Source: Prevotellaceae bacterium UBA1710 (lineage in GTDB: Bacteria; Bacteroidota; Bacteroidia; Bacteroidales; Bacteroidaceae). From it: 19,581 nt of DNA. The notes beneath the pieces were generated by a model. That model saw only the letters and a list, made by a program, of their open reading frames with translations, was not told where the DNA came from and did not search any database. The translations under genes were made by a program, and so were the position numbers. Location of the stretch: assembly GCA_002317355.1 (NCBI GenBank), contig DCJC01000007.1:27325-46905 (forward strand), read 5' to 3'. Below, piece by piece: positions 6,376 through 13,451 of this stretch (position 1 is its first letter; each line of letters opens with the position of its first letter).

Positions 6376-6822
6376 ATGAAATTAAATAATTTGAAGCCAG
6401 CAGCTGGCTCTACTCACTCACGTCGTCGTATCGGTCGCGGTCCAGGTTCTGGTCTCGGTGGTACTTCTACACGTGGTCACAAGGGTGCTAAGGCTCGTTC
6501 TGGTTATAAGAGAAAGATTGGATTCGAAGGTGGTCAGATGCCTCTCCAGCGTCGTGTACCTAAGTTCGGCTTCAAGAACATCAACCACAAGGAGTATTTC
6601 GCAGTTAATCTGTCAACACTCCAGAAGCTTGCTGAGAGCAAGGGCTACACAGAGATCGGTATCGATCAGCTCGTTGAGGCAGGTCTTACAAATGGTAAGG
6701 AGCTTGTAAAGGTTCTTGCTAATGGTGAGATCAAGGCTGCTCTTACAGTTAAGGCAAATGCTTTCTCTAAGACTGCTGAAGAGGCTATCAAGGCAGTAGG
6801 TGGTAACACTGTTATACTTTAA
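6376..6822 (+). CDS. rplO: 50S ribosomal protein L15 (uL15)
   Basis: This 148-residue protein binds 23S rRNA and is a late assembly component of the large subunit. The N-terminal half is Gly/Arg-rich and unfolded outside the ribosome: MKLNNLKPAAGSTHSRRRIG, GRGPGSGLGGTSTRGHKGAK, then FEGGQMPLQRRVPKFGFKN. The C-terminal globular part ends with KAVGGNTVIL. Length is normal. It starts 27 nt after rpmD and ends 4 nt before the secY ATG, so secY translation probably depends on it. Confidence 0.98.
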   Translation: MKLNNLKPAAGSTHSRRRIGRGPGSGLGGTSTRGHKGAKARSGYKRKIGFEGGQMPLQRRVPKFGFKNINHKEYFAVNLSTLQKLAESKGYTEIGIDQLVEAGLTNGKELVKVLANGEIKAALTVKANAFSKTAEEAIKAVGGNTVIL

Positions 6823-6826
6823 GTAA

Positions 6827-8167
6827 ATGAAAAAATTTATAGAGACACTGAAGAACTGCTGGAAGGTTGAGGATTTGCGTATGCGACTCCTCATCACTAT
6901 CCTGTTCGTTGCAATTTACCGTTTTGGTTCGTTCGTAGTATTGCCTGGTATCAACCCTGCTAACCTCGAGCGTTTACAGCAGCAGACAGCTGGTGGATTG
7001 ATGTCCCTTCTTGATATGTTCTCCGGTGGTGCATTCTCCAACGCTTCTATTTTTGCGCTTGGTATTATGCCATACATCTCTGCATCTATTGTCATGCAGC
7101 TTGTAGCAATCGCTGTTCCTTCTTTCCAGAAGATGCAGCGTGAAGGTGCAAGCGGCCAGAAGAAGATTGCCCAGTACACACGTTATCTGACTGTGGGCAT
7201 TCTTCTTTTCCAGGCTCCATCTTATTTGATGAACCTTAAGGTGACATCTGCTAGTGCTCTTGCTACGGGTATTTCATGGGCTGAGTTCATGATTCCTGCT
7301 ACAATTATTCTTGCTGCTGGTAGTATGTTCATTCTTTGGCTTGGTGAGCGAATCACTGACAAGGGTGTTGGAAATGGTATCTCAATGATCATTATGATCG
7401 GTATTATTGCTCGTCTTCCACAGGCCTTCATTCAGGAGGTAACAAGTCGCTTCACTGCGATTTCTGGTGGTGGTCTTGTAATGTTTATTGTTGAGATTAT
7501 CATTCTCTATGCAGTAGTATGTGCAGCAATACTTCTCACACAGGGTACTCGCAAGGTTCCTGTAGAGTATGCAAAGAAGCTCGTTGGTAATACGCAGGTC
7601 GGTGGTGCACGCCAGTACATCCCTCTGAAGCTGTTCGCTGCTAATGTAATGCCTATTATCTTTGCTCAGGCATTGATGTTCATTCCATTGGCTATTGTTC
7701 AGTATCAGTCTGATAGTGCAGGTTGGTTCACACGTAATATGTTGGACAACAGAAGTCTTATGTATAACATAGTTTATGTAATTCTCATCGTAGCATTTAC
7801 ATATTTCTATACAGCGATTACTCTTAATCCAACACAGATGGCTGAGGATATGAAGCGTAACAATGGATTTATTCCAGGTGTTAAGCCAGGTGTAGATACA
7901 GCAAACTACATTGAGGAAATCATGTCTCGTTTGACTCTTCCTGGTTCTCTCTTCATCGCCTTCATCGCTATCATGCCAGCCCTTGCAAGTTTGCTTGACG
8001 TACAACAGGCTTTCTCTCAGTTCTTTGGAGGTACATCTCTTTTGATTCTTGTTGGTGTTGTTATTGACACAATCCAGCAGATTCAGTCTCACTTGATGAT
8101 GCGCCACTATGACGGCCTCCTTACTTCAGGTCGTACTCGTCCACAGAACGGAGTTAGTGCATATTAA
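6827..8167 (+). CDS. secY: Protein translocase subunit SecY
   Basis: A 446-residue inner-membrane protein, the pore of the Sec translocon through which unfolded proteins cross or enter the membrane, working with SecE and SecG and powered by SecA or the ribosome. About ten hydrophobic segments are visible, the first near residues 18-36 (RLLITILFVAIYRFGSFVVL). Signatures include ASIFALGIMPYISASIVMQL (plug and TM2 region), GVGNGISMIIMIGIIARLP, and the C-terminal GTSLLILVGVVIDTIQQIQS. Location 4 nt after rplO and 15 nt before map is the standard Bacteroidetes arrangement; no adk gene lies between secY and map. Confidence 0.98.
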   Translation: MKKFIETLKNCWKVEDLRMRLLITILFVAIYRFGSFVVLPGINPANLERLQQQTAGGLMSLLDMFSGGAFSNASIFALGIMPYISASIVMQLVAIAVPSFQKMQREGASGQKKIAQYTRYLTVGILLFQAPSYLMNLKVTSASALATGISWAEFMIPATIILAAGSMFILWLGERITDKGVGNGISMIIMIGIIARLPQAFIQEVTSRFTAISGGGLVMFIVEIIILYAVVCAAILLTQGTRKVPVEYAKKLVGNTQVGGARQYIPLKLFAANVMPIIFAQALMFIPLAIVQYQSDSAGWFTRNMLDNRSLMYNIVYVILIVAFTYFYTAITLNPTQMAEDMKRNNGFIPGVKPGVDTANYIEEIMSRLTLPGSLFIAFIAIMPALASLLDVQQAFSQFFGGTSLLILVGVVIDTIQQIQSHLMMRHYDGLLTSGRTRPQNGVSAY

Positions 8168-8182
8168 TTTTGTCTAAAAGGA

Positions 8183-8977
8183 ATGGCAATATTTCTTAAG
8201 ACGGAAGATGAAATTGAGCTAATGCGCAAGGCAAACCAATTAGTTAGTTTGACCCTTGCGGAATTAGCAAAAAATATAAAACCCGGTGTAACGACCCTCC
8301 AACTGGATACAATAGCTGAGGAATTCATCAGAGATCACGGTGCTATACCAACCTTTAAGAATTTCCCAAATCCATTTGGAGGGCCTTTCCCCGCAAGTAT
8401 CTGCACATCAGTAAATGATGTCGTAGTTCACGGAATTCCTGACAAGAACACAATTTTACATGACGGAGATGTCATATCTATCGATTGTGGCACACTTCTT
8501 GCTGGATATAATGGCGACTCTGCTTATACCTTTCCTGTAGGTGAGGTTTCTGACGAAGTTATGACACTTTTGTCAGTCACAAAGGAGAGTTTGTACAAAG
8601 CAATTGAATGCTCTGTCGCCGGAAATCACTTGGGTGATATTGGACAGACCGTTCAAGACCATTGTGAATCTCACGGCTATGGTGTAGTGCGAGAACTTAC
8701 TGGTCATGGTATTGGTAAGGAAATGCATGAGGATCCGCAGGTTCCTAACTATGGCAAGAGAGGTAATGGTACAAAGTTGAAAGCTGGTATGTGTATTGCG
8801 ATTGAACCGATGATAACATTGGGCGCTCGCAATATTTATCTGGCTCAAGACAAATGGTCAATTAAGACCCGTGACGGAAAGCCTGCCGCTCATTTTGAGC
8901 ATACTGTAGCGATACGTAAAGGTAAGGCTGAGATTTTATCTACATTTGAAGAAATAGAACGCGTTTTAAACATATAA
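8183..8977 (+). CDS. map: Type I methionine aminopeptidase
   Basis: This 264-residue cytosolic metalloenzyme removes the initiator methionine from new proteins with a small second residue. The five metal ligands of the pita-bread fold are all present: D101 (VISIDCG), D112 (YNGDSAYTF), H175 (LTGHGIGKEMHEDP), E208 (CIAIEPM) and E239 (HFEHTVAI). The accessory histidines H83 (VVHGIP) and H182 are also there. Length is typical of the short bacterial type I enzyme without an N-terminal extension. It lies 15 nt after secY and 7 nt before infA, so processing, secretion and initiation factors share one transcript. Confidence 0.98.
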   Translation: MAIFLKTEDEIELMRKANQLVSLTLAELAKNIKPGVTTLQLDTIAEEFIRDHGAIPTFKNFPNPFGGPFPASICTSVNDVVVHGIPDKNTILHDGDVISIDCGTLLAGYNGDSAYTFPVGEVSDEVMTLLSVTKESLYKAIECSVAGNHLGDIGQTVQDHCESHGYGVVRELTGHGIGKEMHEDPQVPNYGKRGNGTKLKAGMCIAIEPMITLGARNIYLAQDKWSIKTRDGKPAAHFEHTVAIRKGKAEILSTFEEIERVLNI

Positions 8978-8984
8978 AATTATT

Positions 8985-9203
8985 ATGGCAAAACAATCTG
9001 CTATAGAACAGGACGGAACAATAGTTGAAGCTCTTAGCAATGCTATGTTTCGTGTTGAATTGGAGAATGGCTGTCCTATAACAGCGCATATCTCTGGCAA
9101 GATGAGGATGCACTACATCAAAATACTTCCTGGTGATAAGGTTAAGGTCGAGATGAGTCCTTATGATCTTACCAAGGGTCGTATTGTATTCCGATATAAA
9201 TAA
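8985..9203 (+). CDS. infA: Translation initiation factor IF-1
   Basis: A 72-residue, single OB-fold protein of the exact family length. IF-1 binds the A site of the 30S subunit during initiation and helps IF-2 and IF-3. The S1-like motif is clear: IEQDGTIVEALSNAMFRVEL (about residues 6-25), then ITAHISGKMRMHYIKILPGD and the end DLTKGRIVFRYK. It starts 7 nt after map and is followed after 20 nt by rpmJ, a very common infA-rpmJ pairing. Confidence 0.98.
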   Translation: MAKQSAIEQDGTIVEALSNAMFRVELENGCPITAHISGKMRMHYIKILPGDKVKVEMSPYDLTKGRIVFRYK

Positions 9204-9223
9204 AATCATATCTTATATATAAT

Positions 9224-9340
9224 ATGAAGACAAGAGCATCATTAAAGAAGCGTACACCAGACTGCAAGATCGTTCGTCGTAAGGGTCGTTTGTACGTTAT
9301 CAACAAGAAGAACCCTAAGTTTAAGCTTCGTCAGGGTTAA
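9224..9340 (+). CDS. rpmJ: 50S ribosomal protein L36 (bL36), zinc-free form
   Basis: A 38-residue protein found by reading the infA-rpsM gap: MKTRASLKKRTPDCKIVRRK followed by GRLYVINKKNPKFKLRQG. The start and the end KLRQG are typical of L36. The usual zinc site (three Cys and one His) is gone: only C14 remains, and the equivalents are T11, N27 and lysine/phenylalanine at the histidine position. It is therefore the C-minus type. L36 contacts 23S rRNA near the stalk base. It starts 20 nt after infA and ends 39 nt before rpsM. Confidence 0.96.
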   Translation: MKTRASLKKRTPDCKIVRRKGRLYVINKKNPKFKLRQG

Positions 9341-9379
9341 AACATTTTTTATTAATTATTTTATTTACATTATCACAAC

Positions 9380-9760
9380 ATGGCAATAAGAATTGTTGGA
9401 GTAGATTTGCCCCAGAATAAGCGTGGCGAAATCGCATTGACCTATATCTATGGTATTGGTCGAAGTAGTTCAGCAAAGATATTGGATAAAGCCGGTGTTA
9501 GCCGTGACCTCAAGGTCAACGAGTGGAATGACGACCAGGCTGCCAAGATCCGTGAAATTATCGGCGCTGAATTCAAGGTTGAAGGTGATCTCCGTTCAGA
9601 GATCCAGTTGAACATCAAGCGACTGATGGATATTGGTTGCTATCGTGGAATCCGTCATCGTAATGGTCTTCCTGTTCGCGGTCAGAGCACAAAGAACAAT
9701 GCACGTACTCGTAAGGGTAAGAAGAAGACTGTTGCTAATAAGAAGAAGGCCACTAAGTAA
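9380..9760 (+). CDS. rpsM: 30S ribosomal protein S13 (uS13)
   Basis: A 126-residue protein that sits in the 30S head, pairs with S19 and contacts the P-site tRNA and the 50S subunit. MAIRIVGVDLPQNKRGEIAL opens it, followed by the helix-hairpin-helix region TYIYGIGRSSSAKILDKAG and the basic tail RGIRHRNGLPVRGQSTKNNA ending in lysine-rich sequence (KKKTVANKKKATK). These are the usual S13 features at the usual length. The 32-nt gap to rpsK is filled by a 7-bp tandem array. Confidence 0.98.
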   Translation: MAIRIVGVDLPQNKRGEIALTYIYGIGRSSSAKILDKAGVSRDLKVNEWNDDQAAKIREIIGAEFKVEGDLRSEIQLNIKRLMDIGCYRGIRHRNGLPVRGQSTKNNARTRKGKKKTVANKKKATK

Positions 9761-9761
9761 A

Positions 9762-9789
9762 GTTTAACGTTTAAGGTTTAAAGTTTAAA
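9762..9789. repeat. 4 x 7-bp tandem array between rpsM and rpsK
   Basis: Four contiguous heptamers read GTTTAAC, GTTTAAG, GTTTAAA, GTTTAAA (28 bp). They fill all but four bases of the 32-nt spacer and stop three bases before the rpsK ATG. The same 7-bp period recurs at 16957, 18397 and 18484 in the accessory region. Confidence 0.85.
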
Positions 9790-9792
9790 GTC

Positions 9793-10185
9793 ATGGCAAA
9801 GAAACAGGCAACAACTAACAAGAAAAGAAATGTCAAGGTTGATGCTGTCGGACAGCTTCATGTTCACAGTTCATTCAACAACATCATAGTATCCCTTGCT
9901 AACTCTGAAGGTCAGGTTATTTCTTGGTCATCAGCTGGTAAGATGGGATTCCGTGGAAGCAAGAAGAACACTCCTTACGCTGCTCAGATGGCTGCAGAGG
10001 ATTGTGCAAAGGTTGCTTTCGATCTCGGTCTTCGCAAGGTAAAGGCATACGTTAAGGGTCCAGGTAATGGTCGTGAGAGCGCAATCCGTGCATGTCACAC
10101 TGCTGGTATCGAGGTAATGGAGATCGTTGACGTTACTCCACTTCCACACAACGGATGTCGTCCTCCAAAGCGTCGTCGCGTATAA
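9793..10185 (+). CDS. rpsK: 30S ribosomal protein S11 (uS11)
   Basis: A 130-residue protein of the 30S platform that helps form the mRNA exit region near the E site, next to S7 and S18. After a short basic N-terminus (MAKKQATTNKKRNVK), the conserved core appears: GQLHVHSSFNNIIVSLANSE, SAGKMGFRGSKKNTPYAAQM, and the C-terminal segment KVKAYVKGPGNGRESAIRAC, ending DVTPLPHNGCRPPKRRRV. Length is standard. It starts just after the heptamer array and is followed by a 77-nt structured spacer before rpsD. Confidence 0.98.
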   Translation: MAKKQATTNKKRNVKVDAVGQLHVHSSFNNIIVSLANSEGQVISWSSAGKMGFRGSKKNTPYAAQMAAEDCAKVAFDLGLRKVKAYVKGPGNGRESAIRACHTAGIEVMEIVDVTPLPHNGCRPPKRRRV

Positions 10186-10262
10186 TACAAATTACGGAAT
10201 ATCCGGTTTTATTCCGGAAATCCGGTTAATCATTCATTAATCAAAGAAATACATTTAGCAAA
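10186..10262 (+). promoter_or_regulatory. Structured 77-nt spacer before rpsD
   Basis: The spacer has two mutually exclusive hairpins: CGGAAT (10195-10200) with ATTCCG (10211-10216), or TCCGG (10202-10206) with CCGGA (10214-10218). It also has a direct repeat of ATCCGGTT (10201-10208 and 10220-10227). S4, the product of rpsD, controls its own synthesis in E. coli and B. subtilis through structured mRNA leaders, so an S4-responsive element is a reasonable guess, but nothing here proves it. Confidence 0.4.
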
Positions 10263-10868
10263 ATGGCTAGATATACAGGTCCGAAATCAAGAATTGACCG
10301 TCGTTTTGGTGAAACCATCCTCGGTACAGAAAAAGTTTTGTCCAAGAGAAACTTCGCTCCTGGACAGCATGGTCACGATCGTCGCAGAAAGCAGTCTGAG
10401 TACGGTGTCATGTTGGCAGAGAAGCAGAAGGCTAAGTACGCTTATGGTGTACTCGAGCGCCAGTTCCGTAATTTGTTCGAGAAGGCTTCTAAGATGGAAG
10501 GTATTAAGGGTGAGAACCTCCTTCAGCTTCTTGAGAGCCGCCTTGATAACGTTGTTTATCGTCTTGGTTTAGCTCCAACTCGTCGTGCTGCTCGTCAGCT
10601 CGTAGGTCACAAGCACATTACTGTAGACGGTAAGGTGGTTAGCATTCCTTCATACTCAGTAAAGCCAGGTCAGGTAGTAGCTGTTCGTGAGAAGTCAAAG
10701 TCACTTGAGGTGATTGAGGCTAACCTCGCAGGTTTCAACCACAGCAAGTACCCTTGGATTGAGTGGGACAATGCAGCTAAGGCTGGTAAGTTCCTCCATC
10801 GTCCAGAGCGTGCAGATATCCCTGAGACTATCAAGGAGCAGTTAATCGTTGAGTTGTACTCTAAATAA
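10263..10868 (+). CDS. rpsD: 30S ribosomal protein S4 (uS4), zinc-free form
   Basis: This 201-residue protein nucleates 30S assembly by binding the five-way junction of 16S rRNA. The opening MARYTGPKSRIDRR has Ser and Asp where zinc-binding forms carry Cys (typically GPxCRLCRR), so it is the C-minus type. KRNFAPGQHG and the S4 RNA-binding domain (about residues 91-153, LESRLDNVVYRLGLAPTRRA and VGHKHITVDGKVV) are clear. S4 is a known autoregulator in other bacteria, and the spacer upstream is structured. rpoA begins 11 nt downstream. Confidence 0.98.
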   Translation: MARYTGPKSRIDRRFGETILGTEKVLSKRNFAPGQHGHDRRRKQSEYGVMLAEKQKAKYAYGVLERQFRNLFEKASKMEGIKGENLLQLLESRLDNVVYRLGLAPTRRAARQLVGHKHITVDGKVVSIPSYSVKPGQVVAVREKSKSLEVIEANLAGFNHSKYPWIEWDNAAKAGKFLHRPERADIPETIKEQLIVELYSK

Positions 10869-10879
10869 TCATTAAATTA

Positions 10880-11872
10880 ATGGCGATATTAGCATTTCAA
10901 AAACCTGATAAAGTTGTAATGTTGGAGGCCAACGACAAGTTCGGCAAGTTCGAATTTCGTCCTCTTGAGCCTGGTTTTGGTATTACCATTGGTAATTCCC
11001 TCCGCCGCATTCTGCTTTCATCGCTTGAGGGTTATGCCATCAACACCATTCGCATTGATGGTGTGGAGCACGAGTTCTCTTCTGTGCCCGGCGTAAAGGA
11101 AGACGTGACCAACATGATCTTGAATCTGAAGCAAGTTCGATTCAAGCAGATAGTAGATGAATTCGAGAACGAGAAAGTTACTATCACCGTCGAGAATTCT
11201 ACAGAGTTCACCGCAGGTGATATCAACAAGTATTTGACTGGATTTGAAGTGTTAAACCCAGATTTGGTGATTTGTCATTTAGATTCAAAAGCTTCAATGC
11301 AGATTGAGTTGACTATCAACAAGGGACGTGGTTATGTTCCTGCTGATGAGAACCGCCAGTTCTGCACTGATGTCAACGTTATCGCAATCGATTCAATCTA
11401 CACTCCAATCCGTAACGTTAAGTTCGCTGTAGAGCCTTACCGCGTAGAGCAGAAGACTGACTACGATAAGCTCGTCATCGAGGTTAGCACGGATGGTTCC
11501 ATCCACCCAAAGGATGCACTTAAGGAAGCTGCAAAGATTCTGATTCATCATTTCATGCTCTTCTCTGATGAGAAGATCACTCTTGAGAACCCAGATATCG
11601 AGGGCAATCAGGAGTTTGATGAGGAGATTCTCCACATGCGTCAGTTGCTTAAGACTCGTCTTGTTGACATGAACCTTTCAGTTCGTGCTCTCAACTGTCT
11701 TAAGGCTGCAGACGTTGATACACTTGGAGATCTTGTTCAGTATAATAAGACTGACCTCCTTAAGTTCCGTAACTTTGGTAAGAAATCGCTTTCAGAGCTT
11801 GATGATTTGCTCGAGAGTCTGAATCTGTCGTTTGGAACTGATATTACCAAGTATAAACTTAATCAAGATTAA
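10880..11872 (+). CDS. rpoA: DNA-directed RNA polymerase subunit alpha
   Basis: A 330-residue protein of normal length. The N-terminal domain (about 1-235) dimerizes and starts polymerase assembly; GNSLRRILLSSLEGYAI (residues 38-54) carries the arginine pair known to contact beta. A linker of about 15 residues follows. The C-terminal domain (about 258-322) carries the DNA- and activator-binding surface: R269, N272 and C273 in LSVRALNCLK correspond to E. coli R265, N268 and C269, and K302-S303 in FGKKSLSEL to K298-S299. It sits 11 nt after rpsD and 8 nt before rplQ, the universal alpha-operon order. Confidence 0.98.
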   Translation: MAILAFQKPDKVVMLEANDKFGKFEFRPLEPGFGITIGNSLRRILLSSLEGYAINTIRIDGVEHEFSSVPGVKEDVTNMILNLKQVRFKQIVDEFENEKVTITVENSTEFTAGDINKYLTGFEVLNPDLVICHLDSKASMQIELTINKGRGYVPADENRQFCTDVNVIAIDSIYTPIRNVKFAVEPYRVEQKTDYDKLVIEVSTDGSIHPKDALKEAAKILIHHFMLFSDEKITLENPDIEGNQEFDEEILHMRQLLKTRLVDMNLSVRALNCLKAADVDTLGDLVQYNKTDLLKFRNFGKKSLSELDDLLESLNLSFGTDITKYKLNQD

Positions 11873-11880
11873 AACTCAAA

Positions 11881-12363
11881 ATGAGACACAATAAGAAATT
11901 CAACCATTTGGGTCGTACTGCATCTCATCGTAATGCTATGCTTGCAAACATGGCAATCTCTTTGATCATGCACAAAAGAATCACTACGACTCTTGCTAAG
12001 GCTAAGGCACTCAAGAAGTACGTTGAGCCACTGATCACACGTTCTAAGGATGATTCAACAAATAGCCGTCGTGTAGTTTTCAGCTACCTCCAGAACAAGT
12101 TCGCTGTAACTGAGCTCTTCAAGGTTATTTCAGAGAAGGTTGCTAACCGCCCAGGTGGTTACACTCGTATCATCAAGCTCGGAACTCGTCAGGGTGACGC
12201 TGCTGAGATGTGCTTCATCGAGCTCGTTGACTTCGATGAGAACATGGCTAAGGCACCAAAGGCTGCTAAGAAGACTCGTCGTAGCCGTAAGGCTGCTGCA
12301 GAGGCACCAGTTGCAGAGGCTGCTGTTGAAGCACCAGCAACAGAGGAGCCAAAGGCTGAATAA
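11881..12363 (+). CDS. rplQ: 50S ribosomal protein L17 (bL17) with extended C-terminus
   Basis: The first 118 or so residues are ordinary L17: MRHNKKFNHLGRTASHRNAM, then MHKRITTTLAKAKALKKYVE, and RPGGYTRIIKLGTRQGDAAE with FIELVDFDE. After that comes a tail of about 40 residues (121-160) rich in Ala, Lys, Arg, Pro and Glu, basic first (KAAKKTRRSRKAA) and then acidic. Similar tails occur in Bacteroidetes L17. L17 lies near the tunnel exit on the 50S surface. It is the last gene of the cluster, 8 nt after rpoA, and is followed by a terminator. Confidence 0.97.
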   Translation: MRHNKKFNHLGRTASHRNAMLANMAISLIMHKRITTTLAKAKALKKYVEPLITRSKDDSTNSRRVVFSYLQNKFAVTELFKVISEKVANRPGGYTRIIKLGTRQGDAAEMCFIELVDFDENMAKAPKAAKKTRRSRKAAAEAPVAEAAVEAPATEEPKAE

Positions 12364-12395
12364 TGTCCTTGATGCTCTTTATGAGCTAAATATAG

Positions 12396-12434
12396 ATAGC
12401 GCTTTCCTGATTCTCTTGGGGAAGCGCTATTTTC
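12396..12434 (+). terminator. Intrinsic terminator of the ribosomal cluster
   Basis: ATAGCGCTTTCC (12396-12407) pairs with GGAAGCGCTAT (12420-12430): eleven pairs with one bulged T, a 12-nt loop and a short T run (12430-12433) behind. It lies 32 nt after the rplQ stop and is the only good terminator-like structure after the alpha genes. Confidence 0.85.
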
Positions 12435-12702
12435 ATAAATGCAATTATGCGTTTCGTTTTTAGTGTTGATGCTATTGGTAGTATTGTGGTTGTATCATGC
12501 CGTGAACTGAAGATTTTGTTGTACTATACTAAGAGTTAGCAACGTTTGACTGATTATGAAATAAAACTTAGTGGTCATAATAGGTTTATTCTTAACCTAT
12601 TGTATAGTTGTTAATAAACCTTAATTATTCTCCTTGGTATAGTTAAATCTAAGGATTTTTTAGTAACTTTGCATCAACTTTGCGATACGCATGTAAAGGA
12701 TT
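12435..12702 (+). other. Non-coding spacer upstream of tRNA-Arg
   Basis: I see no gene in this A/T-rich stretch. It holds an 8-bp hairpin, AATAGGTT (12579-12586) with AACCTATT (12594-12601), which competes with a 9-bp pairing of AGGTTTATT (12582-12590) with AATAAACCT (12613-12621). A promoter-like box follows near 12664. No T run follows the hairpins, so they are not clear terminators. Confidence 0.5.
12664..12671 (+). promoter_or_regulatory. Candidate Bacteroidetes -7 box (TAACTTTG) for tRNA-Arg
   Basis: TAACTTTG matches the TAnnTTTG -7 consensus of the Bacteroidetes primary sigma factor and lies 31 nt before the tRNA. No clear TTTG/TTG -33 box stands 19-21 bp upstream, so this is a half-match. 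Confidence 0.5.
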
Positions 12703-12777
12703 GGTTCGGTAGCTCAGTTGGATTAGAGCAACAGCCTTCTAAGCTGTGGGTCCTGGGTTCGAGCCCCAGCCGAATCA
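12703..12777 (+). tRNA. tRNA-Arg (anticodon UCU)
   Basis: A 75-nt cloverleaf can be folded by hand. The acceptor stem is GGTTCGG with CCGAATC (one G-U pair) plus discriminator A12777. The D arm is AGCTCAGTTGGATTAGAGC. The anticodon stem ACAGC/GCTGT encloses the loop CTTCTAA, so the anticodon is TCT, reading AGA and AGG. The T arm is CTGGG-TTCGAGC-CCCAG. The 3' CCA is not encoded; CAA follows instead. tRNA genes are frequent integration sites, but no repeat of its 3' end was noticed in the window. Confidence 0.95.
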
Positions 12778-12812
12778 CAACAATCGGGATTTCCCGTGCT
12801 AGCATTTAGATT

Positions 12813-12842
12813 AAGGGGAGTTTTGACGACTTCCCTTTGTTG
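12813..12842 (+). terminator. Terminator-like hairpin after tRNA-Arg
   Basis: AAGGGGAGT (12813-12821) pairs with ACTTCCCTT (12829-12837) over nine pairs including one G-U, with a 7-nt loop. It is followed by the imperfect T-rich stretch TGTTGTTA. A shorter hairpin, CGGG-ATTT-CCCG (12785-12796), precedes it. Confidence 0.6.
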
Positions 12843-12938
12843 TTAAAGAATCTGACCAAACAAGATGCCCTTAGCGGAATATGTAAATCCAGAGTAAAAA
12901 TGCATAGAAGTCGAATAATTATATACCAGAATTACGAA

Positions 12939-12960
12939 GATGACAGAATGCAATGTCATC
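12939..12960. promoter_or_regulatory. Perfect 7-bp dyad upstream of the receiver gene
   Basis: GATGACA (12939-12945) and TGTCATC (12954-12960) form a perfect inverted repeat with an 8-bp spacer, 84 bp before the receiver start at 13044. The geometry would suit a dimeric regulator. No promoter box was recognised nearby, and a chance match is possible. Confidence 0.25.
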
Positions 12961-13043
12961 AATGTTTATCTGTGGGTATTTTAGGGCATAGATTATTTGA
13001 TTGTTGGGAAGAGAGACAGTATAAATATTAAAACGTGGGTATT

Positions 13044-13415
13044 ATGAAAAAATGTATTATTGTTGATGATGTTCCTCTGAACATTGTCTTAGCGCAGAAG
13101 ATGCTATCCTCCTTCAAGATGGAAATGAGCAAGGCAAAGAACGGGCAGGAAGCTTGTGATATGCTAAGGAACGGCTATGAGCCTGATATCATGATTCTCG
13201 ACCTTATGATGCCTATAATGGATGGTTTCCAGGTACTTGAAGAGATACGCAGTGGAAAGGCTGGTAATAAGGATTTACCAATCATTGTTCTGTCTGCCCT
13301 TAACCGCGAAGAAGATATTAACCGTGCAATGTCATTAGGTGCAAATGACTTCGTGACAAAGCCAATCATAATGAATCGTCTGGTCAATGCTGTAAAGACT
13401 GCATTGGGAGAATAA
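13044..13415 (+). CDS. Stand-alone CheY-like response regulator receiver protein
   Basis: This 123-residue protein is a single receiver domain without an output domain. All key residues are visible: the acidic pair D8-D9 (CIIVDDVP), the phospho-acceptor D53 (IMILDLMMPIMDGF), S84 at the switch Ser/Thr position (IIVLSAL) and K106 followed by P107 (DFVTKPI). It would accept phosphate from a histidine kinase and signal by protein contact. I chose ATG 13044; a GTG at 13035 would add three residues. The gene lies 36 nt before the large secreted-protein gene, on the same strand, so they may be co-transcribed. No kinase gene is in the window, so the partner is unknown. Confidence 0.92.
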   Translation: MKKCIIVDDVPLNIVLAQKMLSSFKMEMSKAKNGQEACDMLRNGYEPDIMILDLMMPIMDGFQVLEEIRSGKAGNKDLPIIVLSALNREEDINRAMSLGANDFVTKPIIMNRLVNAVKTALGE

Positions 13416-13451
13416 AATCGATAAAAAAGCTAATCATAAGATCAGAAGCTA

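Noticed and set aside
7382..8107. 241-codon - strand frame antisense to secY
   Set aside because: It is fully antisense to a certain gene, with a composition typical of a mirrored membrane-protein gene.
12703..12777. tRNA-Arg as an attachment site for the downstream island
   Set aside because: I found no repeat of the tRNA 3' end further down, and the accessory block begins more than 3 kb later with other genes between.
12837..13031. 64-codon + strand reading frame with a CHQC motif before the receiver gene
   Set aside because: It starts inside the terminator-like hairpin, has no recognisable family features, and holds the 7-bp dyad. Its CxxC is isolated. Probably non-coding.
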